Origin: Scilla litardierei
Lineage: Eukaryota; Streptophyta; Magnoliopsida; Asparagales; Asparagaceae
Direction: 5' to 3'
Assembly (NCBI GenBank): GCA_030789695.1
Contig: CM061139.1
Span: forward strand, 196,017,641 to 196,081,640
Length of the DNA: 64,000 bases
A model generated the notes under the pieces. It had not been told where the DNA came from and did not search any database. It saw only the letters and a program-made list of their open reading frames with translations. Each line of letters starts with the position of its first letter. Positions within the stretch are counted from its first letter, which is position 1. This document shows positions 11,701-22,250 of the stretch, one piece after another. A program made the position numbers and the translations under genes.

Positions 11701-12560
11701 ATGGTATTAAAATAATTAACATCCACGCAATTAATGCATAAGCAATGAAAACGAAAATGACTTAGGACTATGGGGATCAGCCAGCCGACACCGAAATAAA
11801 AAGAAGTACAGTCCAAAGTTACATCAAAAATAGCATGAAAAAATAAAATACAACTCAGGAACTTCAGAGAGAAGCCCCTATCTTCATTGTGCGTACGCCT
11901 TCAGCTCCTTTTTGGTGTCCTTCGGTCTTCTTTTTACATTTATATCCTCACTTACAAATTTCTCTCAAAAAAAGAAAAATTGCAGGAAATTAAAAGGTGC
12001 CGAAACCTGGCTGATCCCTAAAAACATAGCCTAATTTGCACATCCACGCAGATAATATATTGGAAACATACAACCACGCAGATAATCAATCACATGCATG
12101 TAAAGATTAATTTAAATAATCTAAATTGTGACGTGCAAAAATTTATTTTGAAAAACTTTTACCTTTGATCCATATTTTAATGTTTTGTTTACCGCTTTAA
12201 AACCCTTTAAATTTTCTTTTAATTATTTTGGGCTTTTTTGGGCCAAAAATAAATAAAAGAAAAATAATTTATGTGAATGTGCTAATTTTCTGGCCTTTTG
12301 GGCCATGAAAACGACCCATTAGGGTTAATATTGGGCCTCCCCCGAAAAAAGGCCCGTTAGGATTAGGGTTTCAGGAAACCCTAGGGAGGGCCCGCGGCGT
12401 GTCGCCGCGACGGCCGGCCGCGTAGAACGCGGCCGCCGTGACGACTACGGGCCGCGGCACAGGGCCGCGGCTTCAGGCCGCGGCGCAGGGTCGCGGCCTG
12501 AGGCCGCGGCCGCCGCGGCGTCAGGCCGCGGCGCAGGGTCGCGGCCTGAGGCCGCGGCGC
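11701..12560 (-). other. 5' leader of Copia B with GC-rich hairpin array
   Basis: In reverse this follows the leader of A (about 22780-23720), including ggggatcagcca, the ctctctgaagttcc area, and tttcgggggaggcccaata. Positions about 12390-12560 are a GC-rich array of CCGCGG palindromes. One unit (12464-12484) has arms GCCGCGG and CCGCGGC around CTTCAGG, the same core as in the AT-rich motifs of B. The array is broken at about 12560 by insertion X. Confidence 0.8.
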
Positions 12561-13659
12561 ATGGACTTTGGAGTCAAGTCAAGGGGACCATCCACCAGCA
12601 GCAGCGTCTAAATTTTCTTGGACAATTCTTCGTGGAATCTTGATGGGGTACGATCAAAGATATTTAATGGGGTTTTTAATTAACGAATTATTAGACGTGT
12701 GTTTGTCTTCTAATCTTGGCCGGCAGCATTATTGTGGTGATGGGCCTGCTAATTAAGGATAGGTTTAATGATTTCGTAGGTATGGCTCACAAAACAGAGA
12801 GTGGGACGAGAATCACATGCTCAACTGTGTTGTTTTGGAACTGACTGAGAATTTATTTATCATGTGACCTGTTTGTGTTAGGGCCTGTTTCTTTCGTGAG
12901 AAAGAGGGGGGGAAAGTGAAAAAGTGACACTATTCACGCGTCGATTCACAACTGTTCACCTACTTTCCTCTTTCGCTTTCCTTCGGGCTGTTCCTTTCCT
13001 CGTCTTCTCCTCGCGAACTCGATGTCGCCGATTCTCCGACGTGGCTGCCCAACTTTCTCGGCCTGAAATCCCCGTGAATCGCGGCGATTTCGCTGAGAAT
13101 CCTCGTTCTGGGTCCCACACGGTCACAACTTGGTTCCCCTCACCCTCGTTTGCGCGGGATTCGGTTGGGGATTTCCAAACCCTAGCCCCTATTTTCGGTC
13201 TCCGGCTGTTCTTCAAGCTTCCATTGCTTGCGATCTGGGTTGGTGGCTTTGATTTCTTGGTAGGCACTGAAGGAGGGGGTGTGCCTAGCTTCTTGGGGTC
13301 GTCGGTGAAGCTCAGAGCAAAACCCTACCTTTGGTCGTCAGGATCTCTCTCTAATTTTGGGATTTTAACGCTCAGGTATAAGCTGATGCCCTCTATAAAT
13401 TTTTAACTGCTGTGATGAAGCTAGGGTTTACCTGTGTTTGCTTATTTGTGATGTTGGTTTGCTGGGCATGGTTGCTTGCGGAAATTCCTTAGAATCATGT
13501 GTTGTTGGATGTTGTTGGTTGTTGGGCTGTTGTTGTGATTTCTTAGAAGCTTGAGGCAATTTAGGAATTGGCTGATGTTTGTTGTTGGGTTGCTTGCGGC
13601 GATTGCATATAAATTAATTACCCTTTGGTGCAGCTGTTTGTTGTTAGCCTAGTTTCAAA

Positions 13660-14700
13660 TTTTGGTTGTTTCATTGCACACTGGTGCAACTGTGAACTTT
13701 GAGAAACACATCTGATTTTTGACAAGTTTCAAATTTTTTGTGGGGCAGTGCACATTGGTGCAGCAGTGGACAGGGAGAAACAAATGGGTTATTTTATCTA
13801 GTGTAAAGTTTTTGTTGTTTCAAGTTTAAATTTATGTTGGTTCAATGAACATTGGTGCAGCAGTGCAATGGGAGAACCAAATATGATTTTTTGCCTAGCT
13901 TCTATTGTTGGTTGGTTCATTGCACATAGGGGCAGCTGTGAAGTTTGAGATAAACATGTGATTTTTGCCCAGTGTCAATTTTTTTTGGGTCAGTTCACAT
14001 AGGTGCAGCAGTGCACTTTGAGATACAAATGTGATTTATTACCTAGTTTCTAGTTTTTGTTGTTTGTTTGCACATTGGTGCAGATGTGAACTTTGTGATA
14101 CACATGTGAATTTTAATCAAGCTTCAAGGTTTTGGTTGGTTCTATGAACATTGGTGCAGCTGTGGACAGTGAGATACAAATGTGAGATTTTACCTAGTGT
14201 CAAGTTTTTGTTGTTTCATTGCACATTGGTGCAGATGTGACCTTAGAGATACACAAGTGAATTTTTTCCCCAGTTTCAATTTTTTTGTTTGTTCAATGAA
14301 CATTGGTTCAGCAGTGCAATGGGAGAAACAAATGTGATTTTTTGCGTAGCTTAAATTTTTGGGTGTTTCAGTGCACATTGGTGCAGAGGGGAACTCTGAG
14401 ATACACATGTGATTTATGCGAAGTGCCAATTTTTTTTTGGGTCAGTGCAGAATGGTGCTGCAGTCCAATATGAGATACAAATGTGATTTTTTGACCAGTT
14501 TCAAGGTTTTGTATATGCATTGCACATTGGTGCAAATGTGAAATGTGAGAAACACAGGTGATTTTTTGCCAAGTTTCATTTTTTGGGTTTTTTCATTGAA
14601 CAGTGGTGCAGATGTGGAAAGTGAGATACAAATGTGAATTTTTTTACCAAGTTTCAAGTTTTTTTTGTTTCATTGCACATTGGTGCAGCTGTGATCTTTG
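13660..14700 (+). repeat. About 75-bp minisatellite, left block
   Basis: Around 13-14 diverged units with spacing 63-91 bp. Each has cattgcacattggtgcagc, then gtgaactttgagatacaaat, then gtgattttttgcc and agtttcaa. It lies inside the DNA transposon, upstream of its gene. Confidence 0.9.
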
Positions 14701-15075
14701 AGATACACATTTGTTTCTCACATTGCACAGCTGCACCAATGTTCAATGAACCAACAAAAATTGAAACTGGGTACAAAATCACATATGTATCAGCCCTATG
14801 ATGAAAAACATATATTGATCAATTTGTCCCTCGGTTAAGAAGAAAAAGTTGTATGAGGTGTGAAGGTTCATTCTTAATGAGCAACCGCCGAATACATAAT
14901 GAATGCTTTAAAAAATGTTTACCTGAGGGCTTCGATACCAATTTGATTTTGTGACCATTTTGAATTTTTGTTGGTAATTGGCCATTGGTCTTTTCCCGAG
15001 GAAAGCGAGACAGGAAAGTGAGTGAACAGTGAAGAATTGACGCGTGAATAGTGTCAAAAATACACTTTCCCCCCA
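14700..15075 (-). repeat. Inverted segment within the minisatellite
   Basis: At 14710-14790 the repeat unit is reversed (ctgcaccaatgttcaatgaa). At about 14990-15075 there is a reversed copy of the left part of the element (12905-12990), sharing tgacactattcacgcgtc and ctttcc/cgctttcc strings. Between them is unrelated AT-rich sequence. It looks like an inversion or an inverted duplication of the transposon end. Confidence 0.7.
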
Positions 15076-16885
15076 ACATTGGTTCAGCTGTGCACTGTGA
15101 GGTACATATGTGATTTTTTGCCCAGTTTCAGTTTTTTTTGGGTTCAGCTGCACATTGGTTCAGCAGTGCACTTTGAGTTACAAATGTGATTTTTTGCCCA
15201 GTTTCAATTTTTAATTTGGTTCAGCTGCACATTGGTGCAGCAGTGACCTTTGAGATACAACTCTGATTTTTTGCCCAGTATCAAGGTTTTGTTGGTTCAT
15301 TGCACATTGGTGCAGCTGGGACATGTGAGATACATATGTGATATTTTGCCCAGTTTCAATTTCTTTGGGGTCAATTCACATTGGTGCAGCTGGGCACTGG
15401 GAGAAACAAATGTGAATTTTTTGCCTAGTTTCAAGATGTTGTTGTTTCATTTCAAATTGGTGCAGCTGTGAACTTTGAGTTACATATGTGATGATGTGCC
15501 CAGTTTCAATTTTTTTTCGGGCATTGCTCAAACCTGCAGCATTGGGCTTTTTTGATTCATATGTGATTTTTGAACAGTTTCAATTTTTTGTTGGGTCACT
15601 CCACATTGGTTCAGCAGTGCATTCTCATATACAAATGTGATTTTTTGACCAGTTTCCAGTTTATGTTTGTTCATTGCACATAGGTGCAGCTGGGAAATTT
15701 GAGATACAAATGTGATTTTTTGCCCAGTTTCAATTTTTCTTGGGTCAATCCACATAGGTGCAGCTGGGCAATGGGAGAAACAAATGTGCTTTGTTGCCTA
15801 GTTTCATTTTTTTGTTGTTTCACTGCACATTGGTGCAGCAGTGAACTGTGAGAGACATAGGTGATTTTTTCCCAGTTTCAATTTAATTATTGGTTCATTG
15901 AACATTGTTTCAGTAGTGCAGTTTGAGATACAAATATCATTTTTTCCCCAGTTGCAATTTTTGTTGGGTCAATCCTCATTGGTGCAGCAGGGCACTGGGA
16001 AAAACAAATGTGCTTTGTTGCCTAGTGTCATTTTTTTGTTGTTTCACTGCACAGTGGTGCAGCAGTGAACTGTGAGATACATAGGTGATTTTTTCACAGT
16101 TTCAAATTAATTGTTGGTTCATTGAACATTGTTTCAGCAGTGCAGTTTGAGATACAAATGTCATTTTTTCCCCAGTTGCAATTTTTGTTGGGTCAATCCT
16201 CATTGGTGCAGCAGGGCACTGGGAGAAACAAATGTGCTTTGTTGCCTAGTGTCATTTTTTTGTTGTTTCACTGCACATTGGTGCAGCAGTGAACTGTGAG
16301 ATACATATGTGATTTTTTCCCTGTTTCAATTTAATTGTTGGCTCACTGAACATTGTTTCAGCAGTGCAGTTTGAGATACAAATGTGATTTTTTGCCTAGT
16401 TTCAAGTTTGTGTTGTTTCATTGCACATTGGTGCAGCTGGGCCCTGGGAGATACAAATGTGATTTTTTGCCCAGTTTCAGTTTAAGGTTGGCTCATTGCA
16501 CATGGGTGCGGCAGTGAACTGTGAGATACATATGTCAAGTATACTCCATTTCAATTTTTGTTGGGTCATTGCAGAGTGGTCCAGCTGTGAACATATTGAG
16601 ATACATATGTGCTTTTGACCCAGTGGCAAATTTTTTTTGGGTCATTGAAAATTGGTGCCGCAGTGCACTGTGAGCAACATATGAGATTTTTTGCCCAGTT
16701 TAAATTTTTTGTTGGGTCATTGCACTTTGGTGCAGCTGGTCACTGGGAGATACATATGTGATTTTCTGCACAGGTTCAAATTTTTTTTGGTGCATTTCAC
16801 ATTGGTTCAGCTGTGGACAGTGAGATACATATGTGCTTTTTACCCAGTTTCAGTTTTTTTTGTCGCTTTGCCCAGTGGCGGATCC
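15075..16885 (+). repeat. About 75-bp minisatellite, right block with 224-bp higher-order unit
   Basis: About 24 further units in direct orientation. From 15781 a string caaatgtgctttgttgccta recurs at 16005 and 16229, exactly 224 bp apart each time, so three monomers form a higher-order unit. This is the pattern left by repeated unequal exchange. Confidence 0.9.
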
Positions 16886-17404
16886 TAGCCCAATGATGAA
16901 GATAAGCAGCTGATACCCTTGTCCCGAGGTTATGATAAACTAGGTGGTTATAGGCTTGATGGTTCCTTTACCAATGAGTGGGAGAGATGTGCTGGAGCAA
17001 CTGCGTATGTCCACCATGATTTAATGAAAAATTAACTTTCTTACTGAGGGCTTATGTATAACATACACACAAACACCACCAATGAGCCATGAACCTAAAA
17101 CTGCCCCTATGCGCCATTCACATATGTTTCTGACCGAAGATGATGAATAAATTTATACAGATGTTGTTGGATGATGCCACCTCTTCTTTATTCCTGCTTT
17201 TGCTTTGTTTCGTTCCGGTATTTGCGTTCTCTATGTTACGATATTTCCTTTATCATTTTCTTATGATTTAAGCCAGCTAATGTGCCTCATTCGAGGGTGC
17301 GGTAACTGTCTGTAGGTACGCTGCTTCCCCCATTTTTCATGTCATTGTTATATCTCTTTAAATCATTATTCACGCTAATATTTGGTATTTCTTGCAAGGT
17401 TAAT

Positions 17405-17863
17405 ATGAGCACCGGTTCCAGCTCTTCTGTTCAATCCAGACCCAGATTTGCTGCAGGCGGGGAGTTGGCGGCTGATGATGATGACTGCAAGATTTGCTAC
17501 TGTCGGCTCAAGGTTGCCAGGCGGACTTCATGGACCCGAAAAAATCCCGGGAGGCGCTTTTGGAGCTGTCCATTCCGAGTGAATGGATGCAACTTCTACG
17601 AATGGAAGGATCCACCACACTCCGACTGGTCAACCTATGTGATACTTCAGTTGCTGGATGAGATTGAAAGAGGCCCCACCAATGCTCCCTCTTCCACATC
17701 GTTCTCGGATCGGCGGCTTTTAGAGATAGAGGGTCGGTTGGCCTCGCTCGTGGGGCGATTTGAGCGGACAACGGTGCGAATGGACACTGTGAAGTGGGTT
17801 TTGTTTACGCTCCTAGGGTTGATGTTAGTTGTGTTATTGTTGATTATACACAAGAGCGGTTGA
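17405..17863 (+). CDS. GRF-type zinc-finger protein with C-terminal membrane segment
   Basis: A 152-residue protein starting MSTGSSSS. Residues 28-68 form a GRF zinc finger: CKICYC (28-33), NPGRRFWSC (47-55), then NGCNFYEWKD (60-69). The ligand Cys and the GRRF.CP...C.FYEW pattern are intact. Residues about 105-128 are a short charged helix and 130-148 a hydrophobic segment followed by HKSG, which suggests a tail-anchored membrane protein. An upstream in-frame ATG (17339) exists, but the part before 17405 is hydrophobic and ends in cttgcaaggttaat, so the later ATG, which gives the usual MS-rich start, is preferred. GRF fingers bind single-stranded nucleic acid in other proteins; the plant short forms are uncharacterised and multicopy. 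It is inside a DNA transposon; whether it serves the element is unknown. Confidence 0.75.
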   Translation: MSTGSSSSVQSRPRFAAGGELAADDDDCKICYCRLKVARRTSWTRKNPGRRFWSCPFRVNGCNFYEWKDPPHSDWSTYVILQLLDEIERGPTNAPSSTSFSDRRLLEIEGRLASLVGRFERTTVRMDTVKWVLFTLLGLMLVVLLLIIHKSG

Positions 17864-19040
17864 TGATGGGTTGGGTACAATGTTACTCTTTATAACTGGT
17901 TGTTTGTTCTGCACAATGAGACTGTAATATGTTTACTATAAGTATTTTGTATATTTCTGATGTTCATGGGTTATGTTACCTACGAAAGTGATTTCGGTTG
18001 TATGCTTTCGCTGCAACTCATTTGTACTTTTTACATTTTATGACTGGTGGAAATGCAATGGACTACCCCATTCGGGTGCTTATAAACTAATTACTGCCAT
18101 CGTTTGTATTTAATTGACCAGTAATGAAATTAATTAATTCTTTTTTTATTTAAATTCGGTAATTTAATATTTATTTTTGCTACATTCGATATAATTATGC
18201 GTATTTAGTAGATATTTACTTAATAGTTAATAGTTAGTTAATTAATAGTTATTATTTTAATTTAATAGAAGAGTTTCTACTTGGGAGATACATAGGGGGT
18301 TATTCTCACCTCATAACACCATAACCAACTACCAACAATCCTCATCCAACTTTCCCAAACACACAATTTACCAAAGAAACACAAAACTTTACTATGTGCC
18401 CCACATACAAATCCCAAAACAACTTTCCCACCCACTTTCCTTTCAAAGAAACACAAAACTCTATTTCTCTCTCCTCAGGAATCCACCTTGGATTTACTAT
18501 TCACAACAGTAAATCCCAAACAACTTTCAACCAAAGAAACAAGCCCTTACTGATGTTGATCATGTTACATGCGACTGCTTGTAGATTATTATTTTGCTTC
18601 TACATTTTCATCTTGTAGTTTAATTAAACTTTTGAGCTAGTTGTGGTTTCGGCGAGAATCTTCATGAATTTTACATTTTTAATTCAAATTGCGGCACCCA
18701 TCACCTATATATTAAATTTGCAAATTGTAACGTGTGTATTGTACGTCCGACCTGCAATTTGTTGCCCAATTTAGCTTTGTTAAACTACTAGAGTGCAAAT
18801 TCAGAAATTCCTACGTGATTGGATTTAATTTTTCCGTTTTGCCTAGAAACTTTTCCCCATGCCTTGATTCATGAATTTCGCACTTTGCCATAGATTCCAT
18901 ATGAGGTCGACTTCCTCTGTTATTATCATTGATCGTCTCTTCAAAATTTCTTATATTTGTAATATTATTTCATTCTTATGTTATTATCATTGATTCCAAT
19001 GGTACTAAAATTTCTTATATTTGTAATCCATATGAGGTCA

Positions 19041-19480
19041 AACTGGCCGCGGCCTGAGGCCGCGGCGTGCGATTTCCGCCGGCGGCGTTACGGAGGCGCC
19101 GCCGTTCCGCCCTACGGGCGTGCGGATTTTTGAATCAAAGGCGGGGGTAAAAAAAAAACGGATTTTTCAACTATTTAGATCGCTAAAAACAGATTTTTAT
19201 TGTTTTTAGGCATGCAGATCTAATAAAAATTGAATTTTACCGTGTTTATAAACTTTTTGATCCTAAAACATGCAGATCTAACGTGAAAAGCAAGTTTTGA
19301 TCTAAAAAGTTTTGATTTTTACCTCTAGATTCGACAAAGGAATCTAGTCGACGGTTGGTGAAGGATGCCCTTTTCGCTCCCTGTTGAGAAGATTACGATC
19401 TTATTGAATCTGAGCGATTGATGGATCTCCTTCCCCGCGAGCCGCCGTCTCCTCCTACGAGCGTGATCGTGCTGATAACG
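19041..19480 (-). other. LTR-proximal leader and primer-site region of Copia B
   Basis: Reading on the minus strand from the LTR: cgttatcagcacgatcacgc, then ggagacggcggctcgcgggg, matching Copia A at 22371-22420. The usual primer site TGGTATCAGAGC is absent, as in A. Confidence 0.8.
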
Positions 19481-19610
19481 TGTTATGAACGAGAAACAGA
19501 TTTGGAGAAGGGTTGAGGCTAGGAAACCCCTAGCCTCCTTTATATAGTATTCATAATGGGTACTCATGTGGTTGGATACCCAATAGGCCCAATGGGTCAT
19601 ATTCATAACA
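19481..19610 (-). repeat. 5' LTR of Copia B
   Basis: A 130-bp LTR matching 5539-5668 with about four substitutions. The outer end (19610) is followed by the duplication CATCC. Confidence 0.92.
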
Positions 19611-19793
19611 CATCCATTAATTGCAAATTTAACAGTTTTGAAGTAATTAATTGACTTATTGTTGAAATCGTGTTTTTCCTCTTTCGAATGAGACTGTCCT
19701 AGTTGGATTTTGCTTGTCGATCTGCCAAGTATTTTCGTCTTTATGTTTTCATCATCTTTGTTGCTTCTTGGCCCGTGAAGTTCTCTCTCTCTT

Positions 19794-19800
19794 TATAAAA
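19794..19800 (+). promoter_or_regulatory. Probable TATA box of the BAHD gene
   Basis: TATAAAA lies 41-47 bases before the start codon, just after a short CT run. It implies a 5' untranslated region of only about 15-20 bases. The Copia B LTR ends 184 bp upstream of it. Confidence 0.55.
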
Positions 19801-19840
19801 GCCCGAATATTTTAACCCAACTTATTTCTGAAAGAAAATA

Positions 19841-21181
19841 ATGGACGAGAATTCAAAGATCTCCGTTGTCTCTAACAAAATAGTTCGGCCATCTTCGGGA
19901 AAAGCCGAAGGAGACGGCGGCGGCGGCGCCCGAAGAATCCACCTCACTTCATGGGATCTGAGAATGCTCCCCGTGCATTACATCCAAAAGGGCATTCTCT
20001 TTCACAACCCTCACAAACCAATAGGTCTCATCATCTCCGATCTCTTGGCCTCCTTCTCTCAGGCTCTCGACCACTTCTACCCCCTCGCCGGCCGCCTCTC
20101 CACGACAACCCACGACGACGGCTCCATCTCAGTCTCCCTCGGCTGCACCGACGACGGCGCCGAGTTCATCCACGCATCTGCCCCTACTGTCACAGTATCC
20201 GACATCATCGCTGCCGCTGCGCACTACATCCCGCCTGTTGTTCGATCCTTGTTCCCTCTCAACGGAGTCATCAACCACGACGGCCACTCCCGTCCGCTGC
20301 TCAGCGCGCAGGTGACCGAACTGGCCGACGGCATTTTCGTGGCGTGCTCGCTCAATCACTCCGTCGGAGACGGCACCTCCTTCTGGCGCTTCTTCAATAC
20401 ATGGTCTCGTATATGCCGCACTGGGAGCAGCTACACGGTCGTGAAAACTCCTAATTTCGACCGGTGGTTTCCCAACTCTTGCCCCCCTCCGCTGCGTCTG
20501 CCCTTCAAAGACCATCGAGAGTTCATCAGAAGAGCGCTGCTGCGGCCTGTGCAAGAATGCGCGTTCAATTTCTCTGCGCGGAGCATCAAGATGCTCAAGA
20601 ACAAGGCCAACGAGGAGACCGGCGGCGGCATCTCATCGCTGCAAGCCCTGCTCGCGCATGTGTGGCGCTCCATAACCCGCGCTCGCGCTCTCAGGCCCGA
20701 GCAGAAGACGACGTGTGTGTTGTTCGTGGGGTATCGGTCCAGGCTCAGGCCGCCGCTGCCCGAAGCTTATCTGGGCAACGCGGTCCTTGGGGTTCCGACG
20801 AAGGCGTTGGCCGGGGAGGTGGAGCGGAAGGGGCTGGGCTGGACGGCGCGGCTGATGAACCGGACCGTGGCTTCGCAGAGCGAGGGGGCGGTCTACGACT
20901 GGCTGGATTGCTGGCGCAGAGGTCCTTCGTTCGTGAGCTTCGATCAGTTCGGCCCGGCGGATGTATCGGTGTCGAGCTCGCCGAGGTTCGACGTGTACGG
21001 GAACGACTTCGGGTGGGGGAGGCCGGCGGCGGTGCGTAGCGGGCCGGGGAACAAGGTGGAGGGGAAGCTGACGGTGTATCCGTGGACGGAAGAAGGGAGC
21101 ATGACGCTGGAGATCTGCCTCAAGGCTGATGAACTCAAGTCTCTGCTCGAGGACGGCGAGTTCATGGAAGCGGTTGCATGA
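19841..21181 (+). CDS. BAHD acyltransferase
   Basis: An intact single-exon protein of 446 residues, normal for the family. BAHD enzymes move an acyl group from acyl-CoA to an alcohol or amine in the cytosol, making esters and amides of specialised metabolism. The catalytic HxxxD motif is HSVGD (173-177) and the structural motif DFGWG is intact at 389-393. The N-terminal LTSWDL and FYPLAGRL blocks (36-41, 79-86) are also family hallmarks. The overall pattern (HSVGDG, NDFGWGRP, FDQFGPADV) suggests the clade with uncharacterised Arabidopsis acetyltransferases such as At3g50280; donor and acceptor cannot be told. The start at 19841 fits the TATA box. Coding sequence is strongly GC-rich against AT-rich flanks. 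It lies between Copia B (upstream) and the F complex (180 bp downstream). Confidence 0.93.
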   Translation: MDENSKISVVSNKIVRPSSGKAEGDGGGGARRIHLTSWDLRMLPVHYIQKGILFHNPHKPIGLIISDLLASFSQALDHFYPLAGRLSTTTHDDGSISVSLGCTDDGAEFIHASAPTVTVSDIIAAAAHYIPPVVRSLFPLNGVINHDGHSRPLLSAQVTELADGIFVACSLNHSVGDGTSFWRFFNTWSRICRTGSSYTVVKTPNFDRWFPNSCPPPLRLPFKDHREFIRRALLRPVQECAFNFSARSIKMLKNKANEETGGGISSLQALLAHVWRSITRARALRPEQKTTCVLFVGYRSRLRPPLPEAYLGNAVLGVPTKALAGEVERKGLGWTARLMNRTVASQSEGAVYDWLDCWRRGPSFVSFDQFGPADVSVSSSPRFDVYGNDFGWGRPAAVRSGPGNKVEGKLTVYPWTEEGSMTLEICLKADELKSLLEDGEFMEAVA

Positions 21182-21360
21182 TGCCAGTGGTTTTTCGACC
21201 GCTTTGCACCCGAATCCATTATGTGGCATGTGACATGTTCTTCAAATAAATTACGGACCTTTTCCTTGCGGACTCGACATTATGCACTCACACATGCCTT
21301 CTTGTTTGCTTTAGGACTCACACATGCCTCCAAAGCCCAATGTACCATGGGCTCTCCGTG
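21182..21360 (+). other. 3' flank of the BAHD gene
   Basis: Short non-coding stretch with a partial duplication of cactcacacatgcct. It ends in CCGTG, the left target duplication of the F complex. Confidence 0.7.
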
Positions 21361-22250
21361 TGTAACGGTTTGTTTTCATCAAGACAAACTATTTACGTAT
21401 TTGACCAATTTTTCAATTTTTTAAACTATTTTATAATGGTTTGTGAGGAGTTTTACGATTTCAAAAGAAATATTTCTTATAAAAATATTTTGAGATATCA
21501 GACTAGCTATGAAGTATTTTAGTAAGTTCGGGTTTCATCAAATACCTCTAAATAATCTGATAAAAATTCATTTTCAGTTATTACCGTTTTGGCTTAAAAG
21601 AATTTATTTTCTATACAAACATCATCAAAACGATTTCAAACTTTTACGGTAACATTTTATGATCATTTAGGGCATTCCATATTAATTTCGTAATTTTCTG
21701 AAGTCAAATCGATAGAGAACCCGTAAACCCGCTTCCTAAACGTTTTGGCCCACGACTCGTATTTCTGTAGCTCAAACCATGAATCGGACTTCGTATTCAC
21801 GATCCTCGCGACAATACGATCCCGTGGCTATGTTTTCGTAATTTTTCGGAGACATCTAGTCTTAGGGGCAAAACCGTAATCTCGTATTTTAATTATTTTT
21901 ACTAATTACATTTTACTGATTTCTTTTTACTTAATTACCCTAAATTAATCACCCGCTTAATTACTTCCCCTATCCCTAACCCAACGTGGCAGCCCACGAG
22001 AAAAATGATGCCCTTCTTTTTCTACACTTAGTCAAAAGGCCCAACCAACATTAATTACATTTAATTAAAATCAAATTATTATAATAATACATTAAATGTT
22101 GCAGGCTTTCCTTAGCATCCCATGTGGTAGAACTGAGCTTTCTCATTTATTCAACAACACATAACCTATCCATTAACAGCCCACCCCTAAAACGTTTATA
22201 AACTTTCTACGTTTAGTCTCCTCTCTCAACAACCCAATTAATGATCCTAG

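Larger units (their letters stand above)
12881..18546 (+). mobile_element. PIF/Harbinger-like DNA transposon carrying a GRF zinc-finger gene
   Basis: The ends are GGGCCTGTTTCTTT (left) and, reversed, GGGCTTGTTTCTTT (right), one mismatch in 14. They are flanked by TTA on both sides (12878-12880, 18547-18549), the target duplication typical of PIF/Harbinger. Subterminal repeats of ccaaagaaac type occur near the right end. No transposase is visible, so it is non-autonomous. Contents in order: a leader-like block (about 12925-13400), a 75-bp minisatellite (13660-16885), a non-coding gap, and a GRF-type protein gene (17405-17863). The assignment rests on termini and TSD only; a hAT or other origin is excluded by the 3-bp TSD if it is genuine. 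Confidence 0.65.
12561..19040. other. Unidentified insertion X in the leader of B
   Basis: The GC-rich leader of B breaks at about 12560 and resumes at about 19041. After removing the DNA transposon (12881-18546) about 0.8 kb of X remains (12561-12877, 18550-19040). It has no gene, terminal inverted repeat or LTR that I can see. The right flank contains a short tandem duplication with ccatatgaggtc and aaaatttcttatatttgtaat in each copy (about 18895-18970 and 18975-19040). A 9-bp string GGCCGCGGC borders both ends, but the array is made of it, so this is not evidence of a target duplication. Confidence 0.5.
5539..19610 (-). mobile_element. Copia-type LTR retrotransposon B, decayed, with nested insertions
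   Basis: This minus-strand element has 130-bp LTRs at both ends, flanked by the 5-bp target duplication CATCC (5534-5538 and 19611-19615). LTRs, primer-site region, GC-rich leader and 3' region are all homologous to Copia A (22251-39650) read in reverse. The LTRs differ at about four sites, so it is older than A. The space where gag-pol should lie (about 6050-11700) has no intact frame; one pol spacer remnant survives (8828-9190). It was later hit by a solo LTR (9777-10917) and by sequence X (about 12561-19040). Without those inserts it is about 6.4 kb. Its upstream LTR end lies 230 bp before the BAHD start codon. Confidence 0.9.

Noticed and set aside
12924..13406. 160-residue frame near the left end of the DNA transposon
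   Set aside because: No family motif; more likely leader sequence of the element gene. Overlaps a part that is repeated inverted at 14990-15075.
13660..16885. Possible CRISPR-like repeat array
   Set aside because: Units are contiguous and diverged with no unique spacers, and the DNA is plant nuclear; it is a minisatellite.
12561..19040. 9-bp flanking GGCCGCGGC as the target duplication of a MULE
   Set aside because: The string is the building block of the array on both sides and no inverted terminal repeats are seen.
19951..21229. Long frames in other phases and on the minus strand of the BAHD gene
   Set aside because: Shadow frames caused by GC-rich codons; the plus frame at 19841 has all family motifs.
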